Source: Nocardioides sp. 1609 (GTDB lineage Bacteria; Actinomycetota; Actinomycetes; Propionibacteriales; Nocardioidaceae). Taken from it: a DNA stretch of 64,000 nt. The DNA is taken from the NCBI RefSeq assembly GCF_004522105.1, contig NZ_SPUJ01000011.1, positions 1-64,000 on the forward strand. Reading direction: 5' to 3'. The notes under the pieces are model-generated. The model saw only the letters and a program-made list of their open reading frames with translations. It searched no databases and had not been told where the DNA came from. A program made the position numbers and the translations under genes. Shown here one piece after another: positions 44,192-53,263 of this stretch; positions within the stretch are counted from its first letter, which is position 1; every line of letters starts with the position of its first letter.

Positions 44192-45070
44192 TCAGGACCT
44201 CCTCCGTCCGGTCGGGAACAGCTCGATCAGGGGGGCGGCCCGCTCCAGGGCGGCGTCGAGCATCTCGGGCCGCTCGCGGTACCACGCCAGGTGGGCGGCG
44301 GTCACGGCCTCGGTGGTGACCGCACGCCCGTCGATGGTCCAGTCGGTGGTGGGGACGACGTCGAGCCCGTGCGCGGACACCACCGCCGGCAGCACCGGCG
44401 CGTGGATCGAGGCCAGCAGCGGCCGCTCCACGCCGGGTCCGCGCGGCTCGAGCCCGAGCGCGCTCCGCAGCCGGGCCGCCACGGGGACGAGCACGGCGTT
44501 GCCCGGGTGGTTGATCGTGCGCATCGCGCCGGCGTCCGGCACGTCGAACAGGTCGCTCACGACCACGGTGCCGTGCTCGCGCTCGCGCCGCGCGAGCTCG
44601 GCGACCGAGGCGGCCGCGACCGCGCGGACGACGTCCTCGGTGAGCTCGAGCGGGGCTCGGGCCGGGCGCCCGGCGCGCAGGTCGTCGGCGAGGAGCGCGG
44701 TGCGGAGGTCGTGGTAGGGCACGACCGGCGGGTCCGGGCGCTCCAGGCCGGGCGGGTGGACGAGCAGGTGGAACGGGTGCAGGCCGGCGTAGCGCAGGCT
44801 CGGCACCAGGGCGACCCGGGCGCCCGGCGGGAGGACGGCGCGCAGCTGGCGGGTCCCGACCGGGAGCCCGCGGTAGTCGTCGGAGGTCGGCTGGGCGACG
44901 AGGAGGTCGGTCCGGGCCAGCAGCTCGCGCAGCTCCAGGGCGTCCGCGGCGGTGAGCTCGTGCAGGGCCGGCGTCCGCAGGGTGCGCACGTCGCCGGCGT
45001 CGAGCAGCAGGCGGAACGACTCCGCCTGGCAGTTGCCCACCACCACGAGCAGCGGTCGGTCCTCAGCCAC
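44192..45070 (-). CDS. WcbI-like polysaccharide-biosynthesis protein
   Basis: This 292-residue protein starts VAEDRPLLVVVGNCQAESFR, which matches the WcbI family (VxGNCQxxxL), found in capsule and LPS gene clusters. WcbI binds CoA-type ligands and is thought to acetylate sugars. Additional features are a RPDPPVVPYHDLRTALLADD segment and a C-terminal basic tail. The start GTG at 45070 overlaps the GT2 stop by eight bases, so it is translationally coupled and the last gene of the second glycan operon. Confidence 0.72.
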   Translation of the reverse strand: MAEDRPLLVVVGNCQAESFRLLLDAGDVRTLRTPALHELTAADALELRELLARTDLLVAQPTSDDYRGLPVGTRQLRAVLPPGARVALVPSLRYAGLHPFHLLVHPPGLERPDPPVVPYHDLRTALLADDLRAGRPARAPLELTEDVVRAVAAASVAELARREREHGTVVVSDLFDVPDAGAMRTINHPGNAVLVPVAARLRSALGLEPRGPGVERPLLASIHAPVLPAVVSAHGLDVVPTTDWTIDGRAVTTEAVTAAHLAWYRERPEMLDAALERAAPLIELFPTGRRRS

Positions 45071-46337
45071 CTGCCCACCCGCCCAGCCAGGACTCGAGCG
45101 TGACGTCGTCGGTCCACGGCCGCAGCCGGGACTCGACGGGAGGACCCGCCGGAGCCAGGTCGGGTCGCCCCCAGCGGGCCGCCCGGCGGAGCAGCCGCAG
45201 GTCCTGCAGCTCGGCGGCACCACCGGCCACCGCGCGGGTGGCGCCGGGACCGGCGTGGTCGCCGAGCAGCGCGGTCCACGCCGCGGCGTCCCCGGTCAGG
45301 CCGCGGCGCACGTCGAGGTGCAGGCGCGCCGAGGCGGCGACCGGCTGCTCGGCGGGGACGACGCGAGGGTCGGCGCCGACCAGCGCCCGGTGCCCGGCGC
45401 CGAGCCGGACGACGGCGCGCGGGAGCGCCGCGAGCAGCGAGTCGACCGTCACCAGGACCTCGGTCGCCCCGAGGTCGGCGCCGCAGGTGACGACGACGTC
45501 GGCCGGGCCGCGCGCCAGCCCACGCCACGTCGTGCCCGGCGCCGAGGTCCGGTCGGCGACGGCGACGGTCTCGGACCGGTGGGCGTCGGGGCCTCGGCCG
45601 CGCGCGCCGGCGTCGGGGCCGTCGTGCCAGGCGACGGCGTCGGCGCGGTGGGCGACCAACCCACCCGCGGTCCACGACCGGTGGGCCAGCTCCCAGTCCT
45701 CGCCGCCGTAGGCGCTGAACGTCTCGTCGAAGCCGCCGAGCTCGTCGTACCACCACCGGCTGCAGGCCAGCACCGCGCCGATGACGAACCGGTGGCTCGT
45801 CGCGTCAGCGTCGAGCAGGTCGTGCGTCGCGTCGTACGCCGTGCGCAGCCAGGCCGGCTCGGGCAGCGCCAGCGCGGGCGCGACGCGCTCGACCGCGTCG
45901 TCGGGTCCCAGCGCCGCGAGGTCGGCGTGCCGGCGGCGTCCGACGACGACGGTCTCGGGCAGGGCCTCGGGCAGGGCGACCATGCGGTCGACGAAGTCCG
46001 GCTCCGGTGTCGTGTCGGCGTCCAGGAGCACGAGCACCTCACCCGTGCTCGCGGCCACGCCGAGGTTGCGGACGGCGGCGAGCCGGAACCCGTCGTCGTC
46101 CTGGCGCACCAGCCGCACACCGGGCGGGACCACGGGCGCCTCCCGCGACCCGTCGTCGGCGACGACGACCTCGTCGGGCGGCCGGGTCTGGCGGCGCAGC
46201 GCGGCCAGGGTGCGGTCGAGCTGGGCCGGCTGCTCGTAGTGCGCGACGACGACCGACACCCTCCGCCGGGGGGCGGCGGCCGGGGCGAGGTCCCACCGGT
46301 TGCCCGGCACGCTGGTGCCGTACGGCGGCGCGGTCAC
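45063..46337 (-). CDS. Family 2 glycosyltransferase with C-terminal extension
   Basis: This 424-residue protein has a GT-A domain with VSVVVAHYEQPAQLDRTL, EVVVADDGSREAPVV (nucleotide Asp), VLVLLDADTTPEPDF (DxD) and GGFDETFSAYGGEDWELAHR (the GGED motif shared with the GT2 at 26202-27017). About 150 residues follow without clear homology, rich in Ala, Gly and Arg. The start GTG at 46337 overlaps the upstream GT4 stop (GTGA). This shared motif ties the two glycan operons together. Sugar and acceptor unknown. Confidence 0.85.
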   Translation of the reverse strand: MTAPPYGTSVPGNRWDLAPAAAPRRRVSVVVAHYEQPAQLDRTLAALRRQTRPPDEVVVADDGSREAPVVPPGVRLVRQDDDGFRLAAVRNLGVAASTGEVLVLLDADTTPEPDFVDRMVALPEALPETVVVGRRRHADLAALGPDDAVERVAPALALPEPAWLRTAYDATHDLLDADATSHRFVIGAVLACSRWWYDELGGFDETFSAYGGEDWELAHRSWTAGGLVAHRADAVAWHDGPDAGARGRGPDAHRSETVAVADRTSAPGTTWRGLARGPADVVVTCGADLGATEVLVTVDSLLAALPRAVVRLGAGHRALVGADPRVVPAEQPVAASARLHLDVRRGLTGDAAAWTALLGDHAGPGATRAVAGGAAELQDLRLLRRAARWGRPDLAPAGPPVESRLRPWTDDVTLESWLGGWAGG

Positions 46338-47353
46338 CCGCCCACCGAGGCCCACCACGCGCGGTAGGCGGCGGCCGTGTGGGGAAGGCGCGGCCCGAGA
46401 TCGGTGCCCGGTGCCGTCCACGTGGTCTCCGGGCGGCGCAGCGCGGCGGCGACGCACCGGCTCAACGACGCGTCGTCGAAGAGCGTGATCGTGCCGGGGC
46501 GCAGCGCCGCCATCTCACGGGCGTAGGCGCCGTCACGCACCAGCGGACGGCGGCCCGCGGCGATCCACGAGTTGAGGCTCCCGGACGCCGAGACGTTGCG
46601 GTGGGCGACGACCGGCACGGCGACCCCGCGCAGCGCGCGGCCCAGGTCGTGGTCGGGGACGCGGCCGGTGACCTCCACCGCGACGTCGCGCGCCCAGCCC
46701 ATCCGCTGCAGGTCCTCGACCTCGTCGGCGTGGCCCGGCGCAGCGGCGCCGAGCACGCGCACCCGCACCGACGTCCCGTCCCGGCGCAGGGCCGCTGCGG
46801 CACGGACGACCTGGCGGTGGCCCTTGCCGGGGTAGACGAACCCGAACACGCCGAGGGCCGGAGCGCTCGGAGCCCCCGGGTCCTCGAGCTCCTCCTCGCG
46901 CGGCGGCGACTCGATCACCGGGAGCGGGATCACCGCCCCGCGCGGATCGACGACGCACCAGCGGGCCACAAGCGCGTGCTCGTGCCAGGAGTTGGTGACC
47001 CAGGCGTGGCTGGCCCGCACGATCCGGCCGTACGCCGCGGCCCGCGCCTCGAACACCGGGCCGTCGGTCGGCTGCGGGACGTCGTGCAGGGTCACCGTGA
47101 GCCGGACCCGCCGGGCCAGCGACTCGACGGCGGCGGCCGCGGCGGCGGGGTCGCGCGCCAGCAGCCGGTCGGTCACGTGGAGGTGGGCAGCCGCGCCCGG
47201 CCCGAGCCGGTCGACGTCGCGGACGACGGGCGCGCCCGCGGCGGCGGCGACCTCGCCGGCGTACCGCGTGACGCCGTGCGTCTCCGGGCCGAGCAGCAGG
47301 TGGTGCGGCACGACGAGGTCCACCTGGGGAGGTCGGGTCGGGGAGCGCAGCAC
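46334..47353 (-). CDS. GT-B glycosyltransferase, first gene of the second glycan operon
   Basis: This 339-residue GT-B protein has VDLVVPHHLLLGPETHGVTR near the N-terminus, LTVTLHDVPQPTDG, VTNSWHEHALVARW, FGFVYPGKGHRQVVRA (donor domain start) and SASGSLNSWIAAGRRPLVRD. This is the layout of family 4 enzymes. GTG at 47353 was chosen because GGGAGG lies eight bases upstream. It is divergent from malQ. Donor and acceptor are unknown. Confidence 0.78.
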   Translation of the reverse strand: MLRSPTRPPQVDLVVPHHLLLGPETHGVTRYAGEVAAAAGAPVVRDVDRLGPGAAAHLHVTDRLLARDPAAAAAAVESLARRVRLTVTLHDVPQPTDGPVFEARAAAYGRIVRASHAWVTNSWHEHALVARWCVVDPRGAVIPLPVIESPPREEELEDPGAPSAPALGVFGFVYPGKGHRQVVRAAAALRRDGTSVRVRVLGAAAPGHADEVEDLQRMGWARDVAVEVTGRVPDHDLGRALRGVAVPVVAHRNVSASGSLNSWIAAGRRPLVRDGAYAREMAALRPGTITLFDDASLSRCVAAALRRPETTWTAPGTDLGPRLPHTAAAYRAWWASVGG

Positions 47354-47432
47354 CCTCGCATCCTCCCGGCCGGCGCCGTCGACGGACTCCCCCCAAGGTG
47401 GGGGCGGTCGACCGGTCGGGCACGCTCTTCCC

Positions 47433-49319
47433 ATGCCCTCGCCCGTGCCCCCGCCCGTGCCCCCGCCCGTGCCCGCGCCCCGCTGGAGCCCCGAGACCCT
47501 CGCCCGCGCCGGGGTGCAGCGCGACTGGGTCGACGCCGACGACCGACCGCACCGCGTGTCCGACGCCACCGTCGCCGCCGTGCTGGACGTCGTCGGTGAG
47601 CCGCCGGCCGACCTCGCCGACCGGGCGCCCGTGGTCACCCGCCCGGGGCGGCGCACCGGGCTGGTCGGCGACGTCCTGCTCGAGGACGGCGGCACGACCC
47701 GCCTCGAAGACCTGGTGCCCGACGACTTCCCGCTCGGCTACCACCGGCTCCGGGTCGACGGCGGCGCCGAGCGCCGGCTGGTCGTCTCGCCCGGCCGCTG
47801 CTGGCTGCCGCCCGAGCGCACCTGGGGCTGGGCGGTCCAGCTCTACGCCGCCCTGTCGACCACCAGTGCCGGGATCGGCGACCTCGGCGACCTCCGCACG
47901 CTGCGGGAGTGGACCGAGCGACGCGGTGGCGGGTTCGTCGTCGTCAACCCGCTGCACGCCGTGGCGCCGGTGCTGCCGCTGGAGGCGAGCCCCTACCTGC
48001 CCGCGACCCGGCGCTTCCGCAACCCGGTCTACCTCCGGGTCGACGGGTCCGCCGAGGGGTCCGGCGACGGGTCCCCCCAAGGCGGTGGTGACCGGCCGCC
48101 GTCCGAGGTCGTCGACCGGGACGCCGCGTGGGAGCACAAGATGCGGGTGCTGCGGACGGCGTTCGCGGGCCGCGGCGAGGAGCCGGCGTTCGACGCCTGG
48201 CGGGCCGAGCAGGGCGCGGCGCTCGAGGAGTTCGCGACCTGGATGGTGCTGGCGACCGAGCACGGCGGCGACTGGCGCGACTGGCCCGCGGGCCTGCACG
48301 ACCCCCACGGCGACGAGGTGCGCCGCTTCGCGACCGGCCGCCGCGACGACGTGACGTTCCACGCCTGGCTGCAGTGGCTGCTGTCGGTGCAGCTGCGCGA
48401 GGCGAGCGGCGACCTGATGGTGATCCAGGACCTGCCGATCGGCGTCTCCGGCGGCGGCGCCGACGCGTGGGCGTGGCAGGACGTGCTCGCCCGCGGCCTC
48501 ACCGTGGGTGCGCCTCCCGACGCCCTCAACTCGGTCGGTCAGGACTGGGGCTCGCCCCCGCTCGTGCCGTGGCGGCTGCGCGACGCCGACTACGAGCCGT
48601 TCGTGCAGTCGGTGCGGGCCACCATCGCCGGCGCCGGCGGCCTGCGCATCGACCACGTGATGGGCCTGTTCCGGCTCTGGTGCATCCCGGACGGCGCCTC
48701 CCCCACCGAGGGCTGCTACGTCCGGTACCCCGCCGACGACCTCCTCGACATCGTCTGTCTCGAGTCGCACCGGGCGCGGGCGGTGGTGGTCGGCGAGGAC
48801 CTCGGCACCGTCGAGCCGGGGGTCGCCGAGGCGCTCGCCGAGCGCGACGTCCTCACCTACCGCGTGCTCTGGTTCGAGCCCGACGACCCCGCGACCTGGC
48901 CGGTCGGCTCGATGGCGACGGTCACCACGCACGACCTCCCCACCGTGCCGGGGCTCTGGACCGGCAGCGACGTCGACGACCAGCTGGCGTCCTCGACGAT
49001 GGCCGAGGACGACGTCCGCGCCGGCCGGCACGAGCTCCTGCAGCAGCTCCTCCGCGACGGGCTGAGCGAGGACGCCACCGCCACCGAGGCGGTCGTCGAG
49101 GCCTACACCCAGCTCGGCCGGGCGCCGTCCCTACTGGTCGCGCTGTCGCTCGAGGACGCCCTGGGCGAGGAGCGCCGTCCCAACGTCCCCGGCACCACCG
49201 CGCCCGCCCGCGCCAACTGGTCGATCCCGCTCCCGATCCCCGTCGACCGGCTGGACGACGCCGCCGCCCCGGCAGCGCTCGTCGCCCTGGTCGAGGGACG
49301 CGCCCCCACCGGAGGTTGA
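47433..49319 (+). CDS. malQ: 4-alpha-glucanotransferase (amylomaltase)
   Basis: MalQ disproportionates maltodextrins. The 628-residue protein has the family's N-terminal domain, then the catalytic barrel with ASPYLPATRRFRNPVYL, GLRIDHVMGLFRLWCIP (nucleophile Asp), VVVGEDLGTVEPGV (acid/base Glu) and VTTHDLPTVPGLWTG (third Asp). A Pro/Val-rich N-terminal tail is coded by a 12-base repeat (see separate entry). The last codons lie inside a REP-like repeat. It is divergent from the glycan operon. Confidence 0.92.
   Translation: MPSPVPPPVPPPVPAPRWSPETLARAGVQRDWVDADDRPHRVSDATVAAVLDVVGEPPADLADRAPVVTRPGRRTGLVGDVLLEDGGTTRLEDLVPDDFPLGYHRLRVDGGAERRLVVSPGRCWLPPERTWGWAVQLYAALSTTSAGIGDLGDLRTLREWTERRGGGFVVVNPLHAVAPVLPLEASPYLPATRRFRNPVYLRVDGSAEGSGDGSPQGGGDRPPSEVVDRDAAWEHKMRVLRTAFAGRGEEPAFDAWRAEQGAALEEFATWMVLATEHGGDWRDWPAGLHDPHGDEVRRFATGRRDDVTFHAWLQWLLSVQLREASGDLMVIQDLPIGVSGGGADAWAWQDVLARGLTVGAPPDALNSVGQDWGSPPLVPWRLRDADYEPFVQSVRATIAGAGGLRIDHVMGLFRLWCIPDGASPTEGCYVRYPADDLLDIVCLESHRARAVVVGEDLGTVEPGVAEALAERDVLTYRVLWFEPDDPATWPVGSMATVTTHDLPTVPGLWTGSDVDDQLASSTMAEDDVRAGRHELLQQLLRDGLSEDATATEAVVEAYTQLGRAPSLLVALSLEDALGEERRPNVPGTTAPARANWSIPLPIPVDRLDDAAAPAALVALVEGRAPTGG
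47441..47476 (+). repeat. Three 12-base repeats at the start of malQ
   Basis: GCCCGTGCCCCC occurs at 47441-47452 and 47453-47464, and again with one change at 47465-47476. In frame they give a Pro/Val tail immediately before the folded domain. Copy number may vary between strains without breaking the frame. Confidence 0.75.
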
Positions 49320-49353
49320 GCGAGCGAGCCCCGGCGAGCGCCGACGAGACCGG
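49306..49353 (+). repeat. REP-like repeat overlapping the malQ stop codon
   Basis: The plus strand contains GGAGGTTGAGCGAGCGAGCC, followed by GCGAGCGCCGACGA. Read on the minus strand, 14057-14100 is the same element with about four changes. The malQ stop (49317-49319) lies inside it, so the C-terminal residues of MalQ are encoded by the repeat. The rest of the 124 bases up to rbsK contains no other feature. Confidence 0.7.
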
Positions 49354-49443
49354 GGACCCTCTCGTGCGGCACCCCCCGGCGCCGACCCGCGGCGGGTCCC
49401 GGCTCGTCCCTCGGCGGGCCTGCCCGTGTGAGAGCGTCGGCCC

Positions 49444-50364
49444 ATGTCGATCCCGCCCGCGTCGCACCCGATGGTCGTCGTCGTCGGCTCGCTCAACGCC
49501 GACCTGCTGATCGACGTCGAGCGGCTCCCGGGCGCCGGGGAGACGGTGACAGCCCGGGGCACGTCGGAGACGTGGGGCGGCAAGGGCGCCAACCAGGCCG
49601 TCGCCGCGGCCGGGCTCGGCGCGCGGACGGTCATGGTCGGCGCCGTCGGCCGGGGCGACCGCGGCACCGGCGCCCTGGCGGACCTGGCTCGGGCGGGCGT
49701 GGACACGTCCGGGGTGGTCCGGGTGGCGCGGCCGACCGGGACCGCCCACGTGCTGCGCGACGCCGCCGGCGAGAACCTGATCGTCGTCGTCCCCGGGGCC
49801 AACCACGCCCTGGACGCCGACCACGTGCGCGGCGTCCTCGACCGCCTCGACGTCGAGGACGCCGTCGTCGTGGCCAGCCTCGAGATCCCGGACGCCGCCG
49901 TGCTCGCGGCCGCCACGGCCGCGTCCGACCGGGGATGGCGGTTCGTGCTCAACCCCGGCCCGGCCCGGCCCCTGCCGCCCGACCTCCTGGCGCTCGTGTC
50001 GGTGCTGACCCCGAACGCCGAGGAGGCGCTGCTGCTCGGCGCCGACTCGGTCCCGGACCTGCTGGCCGCCGGCGTCGGCGCGGTCGTGGTGACCCGCGGC
50101 GCCGACGGCGTCGACGTCCACGCCGGCGGTGCCACGCGGACGCTCCCCGCGTTCGGGGTCGACGTGGTCGACACGGTCGGTGCCGGCGACGCCTTCACCG
50201 CCGGCCTGGCCGTGGGACTCGCCTCGGGGGCGAGCCTCGACGACGCCGCGCTCCTCGGCACGGCGGCCGCGGCGATCGCCGTCACCGGCGCCGGCGCCCG
50301 GGGCGCGCGCATCGACCCGGACGCCGCCCGCGCGCTGGTCGACGCTCGTCCGGCCGGGACGTAG
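49444..50364 (+). CDS. rbsK: Ribokinase (PfkB family)
   Basis: This 306-residue PfkB-family kinase has VVVVGSLNADLLIDVERLPG at the N-terminus, TWGGKGANQAVAAAGLGA (substrate lid), and DTVGAGDAFTAGLAVGLASG (catalytic Asp and anion hole, about residue 240). The GGKGANQ loop is typical of ribokinase, which makes ribose-5-phosphate. No ribose importer is adjacent, so another sugar is possible. Its stop is four bases from the convergent transporter stop. Confidence 0.88.
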   Translation: MSIPPASHPMVVVVGSLNADLLIDVERLPGAGETVTARGTSETWGGKGANQAVAAAGLGARTVMVGAVGRGDRGTGALADLARAGVDTSGVVRVARPTGTAHVLRDAAGENLIVVVPGANHALDADHVRGVLDRLDVEDAVVVASLEIPDAAVLAAATAASDRGWRFVLNPGPARPLPPDLLALVSVLTPNAEEALLLGADSVPDLLAAGVGAVVVTRGADGVDVHAGGATRTLPAFGVDVVDTVGAGDAFTAGLAVGLASGASLDDAALLGTAAAAIAVTGAGARGARIDPDAARALVDARPAGT

Positions 50365-50368
50365 AGCC

Positions 50369-51475
50369 TCAGCCGAGCAGCAGCATGGCGCCACCCACGA
50401 GCAGCGCCGGCACCGTGGTGATGACGGTGGCGAGCAGCGCGGAGCGGTGCTCCAGGACCAGCAGGGGCAGCAGCGCGTCGCCGTCCTGGCTGATCGTGTT
50501 GGCCACCAGCGTCGGCAGGGGCATGCCGCCGGCCAGGAAGATGCCGGTGAACACGATCTGGACGGCGCACCCGGGCACGAGGCCCACGAGGGCACCGACC
50601 GCCACCCCGGCGAAGCCGAGCAGCGGCAGCTGCGAGCCGTCGAAACCGGTGAGCCGGGTCAGCAGCGACCAGGAGACGTAGGCGACCGCGACCCAGGTCG
50701 TGATGAGCGCGACCTCGTGCCCGCCGTCGCGCACGACGGCCCGCAGGGACGTCGGCGGCGCGGCGACCGCCGGTCGGCCGCGGCCCTGCACCATGACGAC
50801 CAGGGCGACGAGCGTGCCGGCGACCCCGAGGGCGAGGTAGGCGGTGCCGGCCGGGGCGAGCTGGAAGGCGACCGGCACGGCCACCAGGGCGCCGGCGCCG
50901 AGGGCCACCCAGAGGACCGCCGGCGCGAGACCGACCCGTCCCGGTGGCCCCACGCTGCCGACGTACTGCTCGACGGCGGGCGCGAGCCCGGGCGGTGGGG
51001 CGGGCACGGCGCTCCCGCCGCCGACCGTCACCAACCCCGTCGCCGCCGTCCGCACGGCGGAGGTCTCGGCGTCGACCCGGCGTCGTGGCGCGATGCCCAG
51101 CGCGTCGACGGCGTACCCGGTGGTGGCGCCGGTGACGAGCAGCAGCGCCTTGAGCTTCAGGGTCAGCACCGGGTCGGCGGCGAGCAGCACCCACGAGGCG
51201 TCGCCCATGGTCGCGACGAGCGCGGCGACGGCCGCCCCGAAGCTCACCGCGCCCCGGGCGTACAGGCTCATCACGATGATCGCGCCGCCGCACCCGGGCG
51301 GCATCGTGAGCAGCGCGGCGGCCGCCGGCGCGAGGCGGGCGTACCGGGTCAGGCCTGCGGTGACCTGGTCACCCCACCGGTACTGCGCCCACCCGAACGG
51401 GGCGACGAGGAGCGCGACGAAGACCCCGACCTGCATGAACGCGTCCGCCAGCGGACGCAGCAGGACCTCGGTCAC
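50369..51475 (-). CDS. Putative manganese (heavy-metal) exporter, ArsP_2/DUF2899-like
   Basis: This 368-residue protein has about nine to ten hydrophobic segments. Two characteristic signatures stand out: LLTMPPGCGGAIIVMSLYAR in the first half and LVGLVPGCAVQIVFTGIFLA plus VANTISQDGDALLPLLVLEH in the second. These match the family known as putative manganese transporter or ten-helix heavy-metal exporter. GGGGAG precedes the GTG by six bases. It follows the manganese catalase gene with a 40-base gap and probably shares its transcript. Substrate is inferred from family and neighbourhood. Confidence 0.75.
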   Translation of the reverse strand: MTEVLLRPLADAFMQVGVFVALLVAPFGWAQYRWGDQVTAGLTRYARLAPAAAALLTMPPGCGGAIIVMSLYARGAVSFGAAVAALVATMGDASWVLLAADPVLTLKLKALLLVTGATTGYAVDALGIAPRRRVDAETSAVRTAATGLVTVGGGSAVPAPPPGLAPAVEQYVGSVGPPGRVGLAPAVLWVALGAGALVAVPVAFQLAPAGTAYLALGVAGTLVALVVMVQGRGRPAVAAPPTSLRAVVRDGGHEVALITTWVAVAYVSWSLLTRLTGFDGSQLPLLGFAGVAVGALVGLVPGCAVQIVFTGIFLAGGMPLPTLVANTISQDGDALLPLLVLEHRSALLATVITTVPALLVGGAMLLLG

Positions 51476-51515
51476 CGCACGCTCCCCGTCACCTCGTCAC
51501 CTGTTCCCGGTGGGG

Positions 51516-52469
51516 TCAGGACGAGGAGCCCGAACCGGCCTCGTCGGCCGCGATCAGCTCGACCTCTGCGGTCGCCTGGATGAGGGCGAGCAGCTCGGGG
51601 TCGAGGCCCGGGCTGAACTCCTCGCGACGCTCGGGCGCGATCGTGATCGGCACGCCCTCCGGCATGATCGCGGTGCTCAGCTCGGTGCCGTCCTTGGACG
51701 GCGACGCGCCCCGGTAGAGCTTCGCGGCCTGGCTGGTCTGGTCCGGGTTGAACGTGTACTGGACGCTCTGCAGGCCGAGGTCGAGCAGCTTCTTGACCTC
51801 GGGGAACTGCTCGGCGTTCGTCTTCGGGATCGGCAGCAGCGGACCCCAGTTCACGCCGAGCGACTCGAGCGCCTTGGCGTAGGCGTTCTCGTGGGCCTGG
51901 TCGCGCACGATCAGGTAGGCGATCGTGGAGCGGGCCGCCTTGTTGGCGGTCATCTCGTAGATCCGGCACTTCTGCAGGCGCCCGGTCGACTCCAGCATGA
52001 GGTTGTACAGCAGGTCGAGCACGAGGTTGCCGCTGTTGTAGACGTAGGACCCCGACCACGGGTTGCCGGCCGCGTCGACGGGCAGGGCGCCCTGGGCCGC
52101 GACGAGGTAGTGGTGGATGTTGCTGGTGTCCAGCGCGATCTTCAACGGCGTCGCGCCCTTGGCGCCGGGCTCGTCGACCGGGTCCGTCTTCTTGCCGTGG
52201 TAGTCCGGCGACCCGTCGAGGAGCCGCGCGATCGTCGTCCCGATCAGCTCGACGTGGCTGATCTCCTCGGTGCCGATGCCCTGGAGCAGGTCCTTGTAGG
52301 GCTTCGAGTTGGCGTCGCCGCGGAAGTTCATCGACTGGAAGAGGTACTGCATCATCGTGCGCATCTCGCCGAACTGGCCACCGAGACCCTCCTGCAGCGC
52401 GTTCGCCGCGGCCGGGTCGGGCTCGTCGATCTGGATCTCGTTGATGAGCTCTTCAACGTGCAGGTACAT
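51516..52469 (-). CDS. Manganese catalase
   Basis: This 317-residue enzyme splits hydrogen peroxide with a di-manganese centre. The ferritin-like four-helix core has the expected ligands: Glu in QFGEMRTMMQYLFQS, Glu and His in GTEEISHVELIG, Glu in YNLMLESTGRLQK and His in VRDQAHENAYAKAL. The usual start region reads MYLHVEELINEIQ; ATG at 52469 has GGAG six bases upstream. It lies between the GAF-ANTAR regulator and the putative Mn exporter, all on one strand. The C-terminal tail is acidic and Ser-rich. Confidence 0.93.
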   Translation of the reverse strand: MYLHVEELINEIQIDEPDPAAANALQEGLGGQFGEMRTMMQYLFQSMNFRGDANSKPYKDLLQGIGTEEISHVELIGTTIARLLDGSPDYHGKKTDPVDEPGAKGATPLKIALDTSNIHHYLVAAQGALPVDAAGNPWSGSYVYNSGNLVLDLLYNLMLESTGRLQKCRIYEMTANKAARSTIAYLIVRDQAHENAYAKALESLGVNWGPLLPIPKTNAEQFPEVKKLLDLGLQSVQYTFNPDQTSQAAKLYRGASPSKDGTELSTAIMPEGVPITIAPERREEFSPGLDPELLALIQATAEVELIAADEAGSGSSS

Positions 52470-52516
52470 GGCGCACTCCATCTGTTGGAGTGGCTTGCGC
52501 TGCTGAACCACTGACC

Positions 52517-53263
52517 TCAGACAACCACGGCGCCGGCGGCGCCCGCCTCATCCCTGGGGCTGTACGGCGGGACGAGGTCGTCGCTGCTGGTGCCGGGGAT
52601 GCTGCGCACGACGTCGGCCGCCAGCTCGTGCACCTTCACGTTGCTGCTCTGGGACTGCGTCGTGAGCATCCCGAACGCCGCGTCGGCCGGCACCTTGACC
52701 CGCTCCATCAGGATGCCCAGGGCGAGGTCGATCACGCGGCGGTGCGTCAGCAGCGCGGTGAGGTCGTCGAGGTCGGCGGCCTGGCGGCCGAGGTGCATCG
52801 CCAGCGCGAACCCGCCGCTGACCTCCTTGGCGACGAGGTCGGCCGTGGCGCGCTGGTCGGGGTCGATGCCGTCGGTCTCGGCGGCGTAGACCTTGAACAC
52901 GGCCACGCAGGCGTCGCCGACGAAGACCGGCACCGAGTAGCAGGACGCCGCTCCCCGGGCCGCGGCCTGTGGCCCGTAGTCGCCCCAGCGGTCGTCGCCG
53001 CCCAGGTCGGGCACGTGCAGCGCCGCGCCCGTGGTCAACGCCGCGAGGCACGGCCCGTGCCCGATGCGGAACTGGATCCGGTCGACGTCGGCGGCCAGCG
53101 TCGTGCTGGCTCCGAGGGTCCGGGGACGACGTCCCTCGGCGGTGCTGACGGCGACGCCGGCGACGTCGCCGAGCCGGTCGTGGATGCCGGCGGCGCTCGA
53201 CTCGAGGAAGTCGGACACCAGCCGGTCGACCGGGTCCTGCAGCGAGGCCGCCCCGCCCGTCAT
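52517..53263 (-). CDS. GAF-ANTAR antiterminator/regulator
   Basis: This 248-residue protein has an N-terminal GAF sensor domain (about residues 25-165, with IQFRIGHGPCLAAL and SVPVFVGDACVAVFKVYA) and a C-terminal ANTAR domain (about 170-225, with THRRVIDLALGILMERVKV and a final SSNVKVHELAADVV). ANTAR domains bind paired RNA hairpins and cause transcription antitermination. The gene lies immediately upstream of the manganese catalase, 47 bases apart, and its start overlaps the preceding gene (ATGA). It is the probable regulator of this operon. Confidence 0.88.
   Translation of the reverse strand: MTGGAASLQDPVDRLVSDFLESSAAGIHDRLGDVAGVAVSTAEGRRPRTLGASTTLAADVDRIQFRIGHGPCLAALTTGAALHVPDLGGDDRWGDYGPQAAARGAASCYSVPVFVGDACVAVFKVYAAETDGIDPDQRATADLVAKEVSGGFALAMHLGRQAADLDDLTALLTHRRVIDLALGILMERVKVPADAAFGMLTTQSQSSNVKVHELAADVVRSIPGTSSDDLVPPYSPRDEAGAAGAVVV

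Noticed and set aside
52470..52516. Possible manganese (yybP-ykoY) riboswitch upstream of Mn catalase
   Set aside because: Only 47 bases separate the catalase start from the ANTAR stop, which is too short for that riboswitch.
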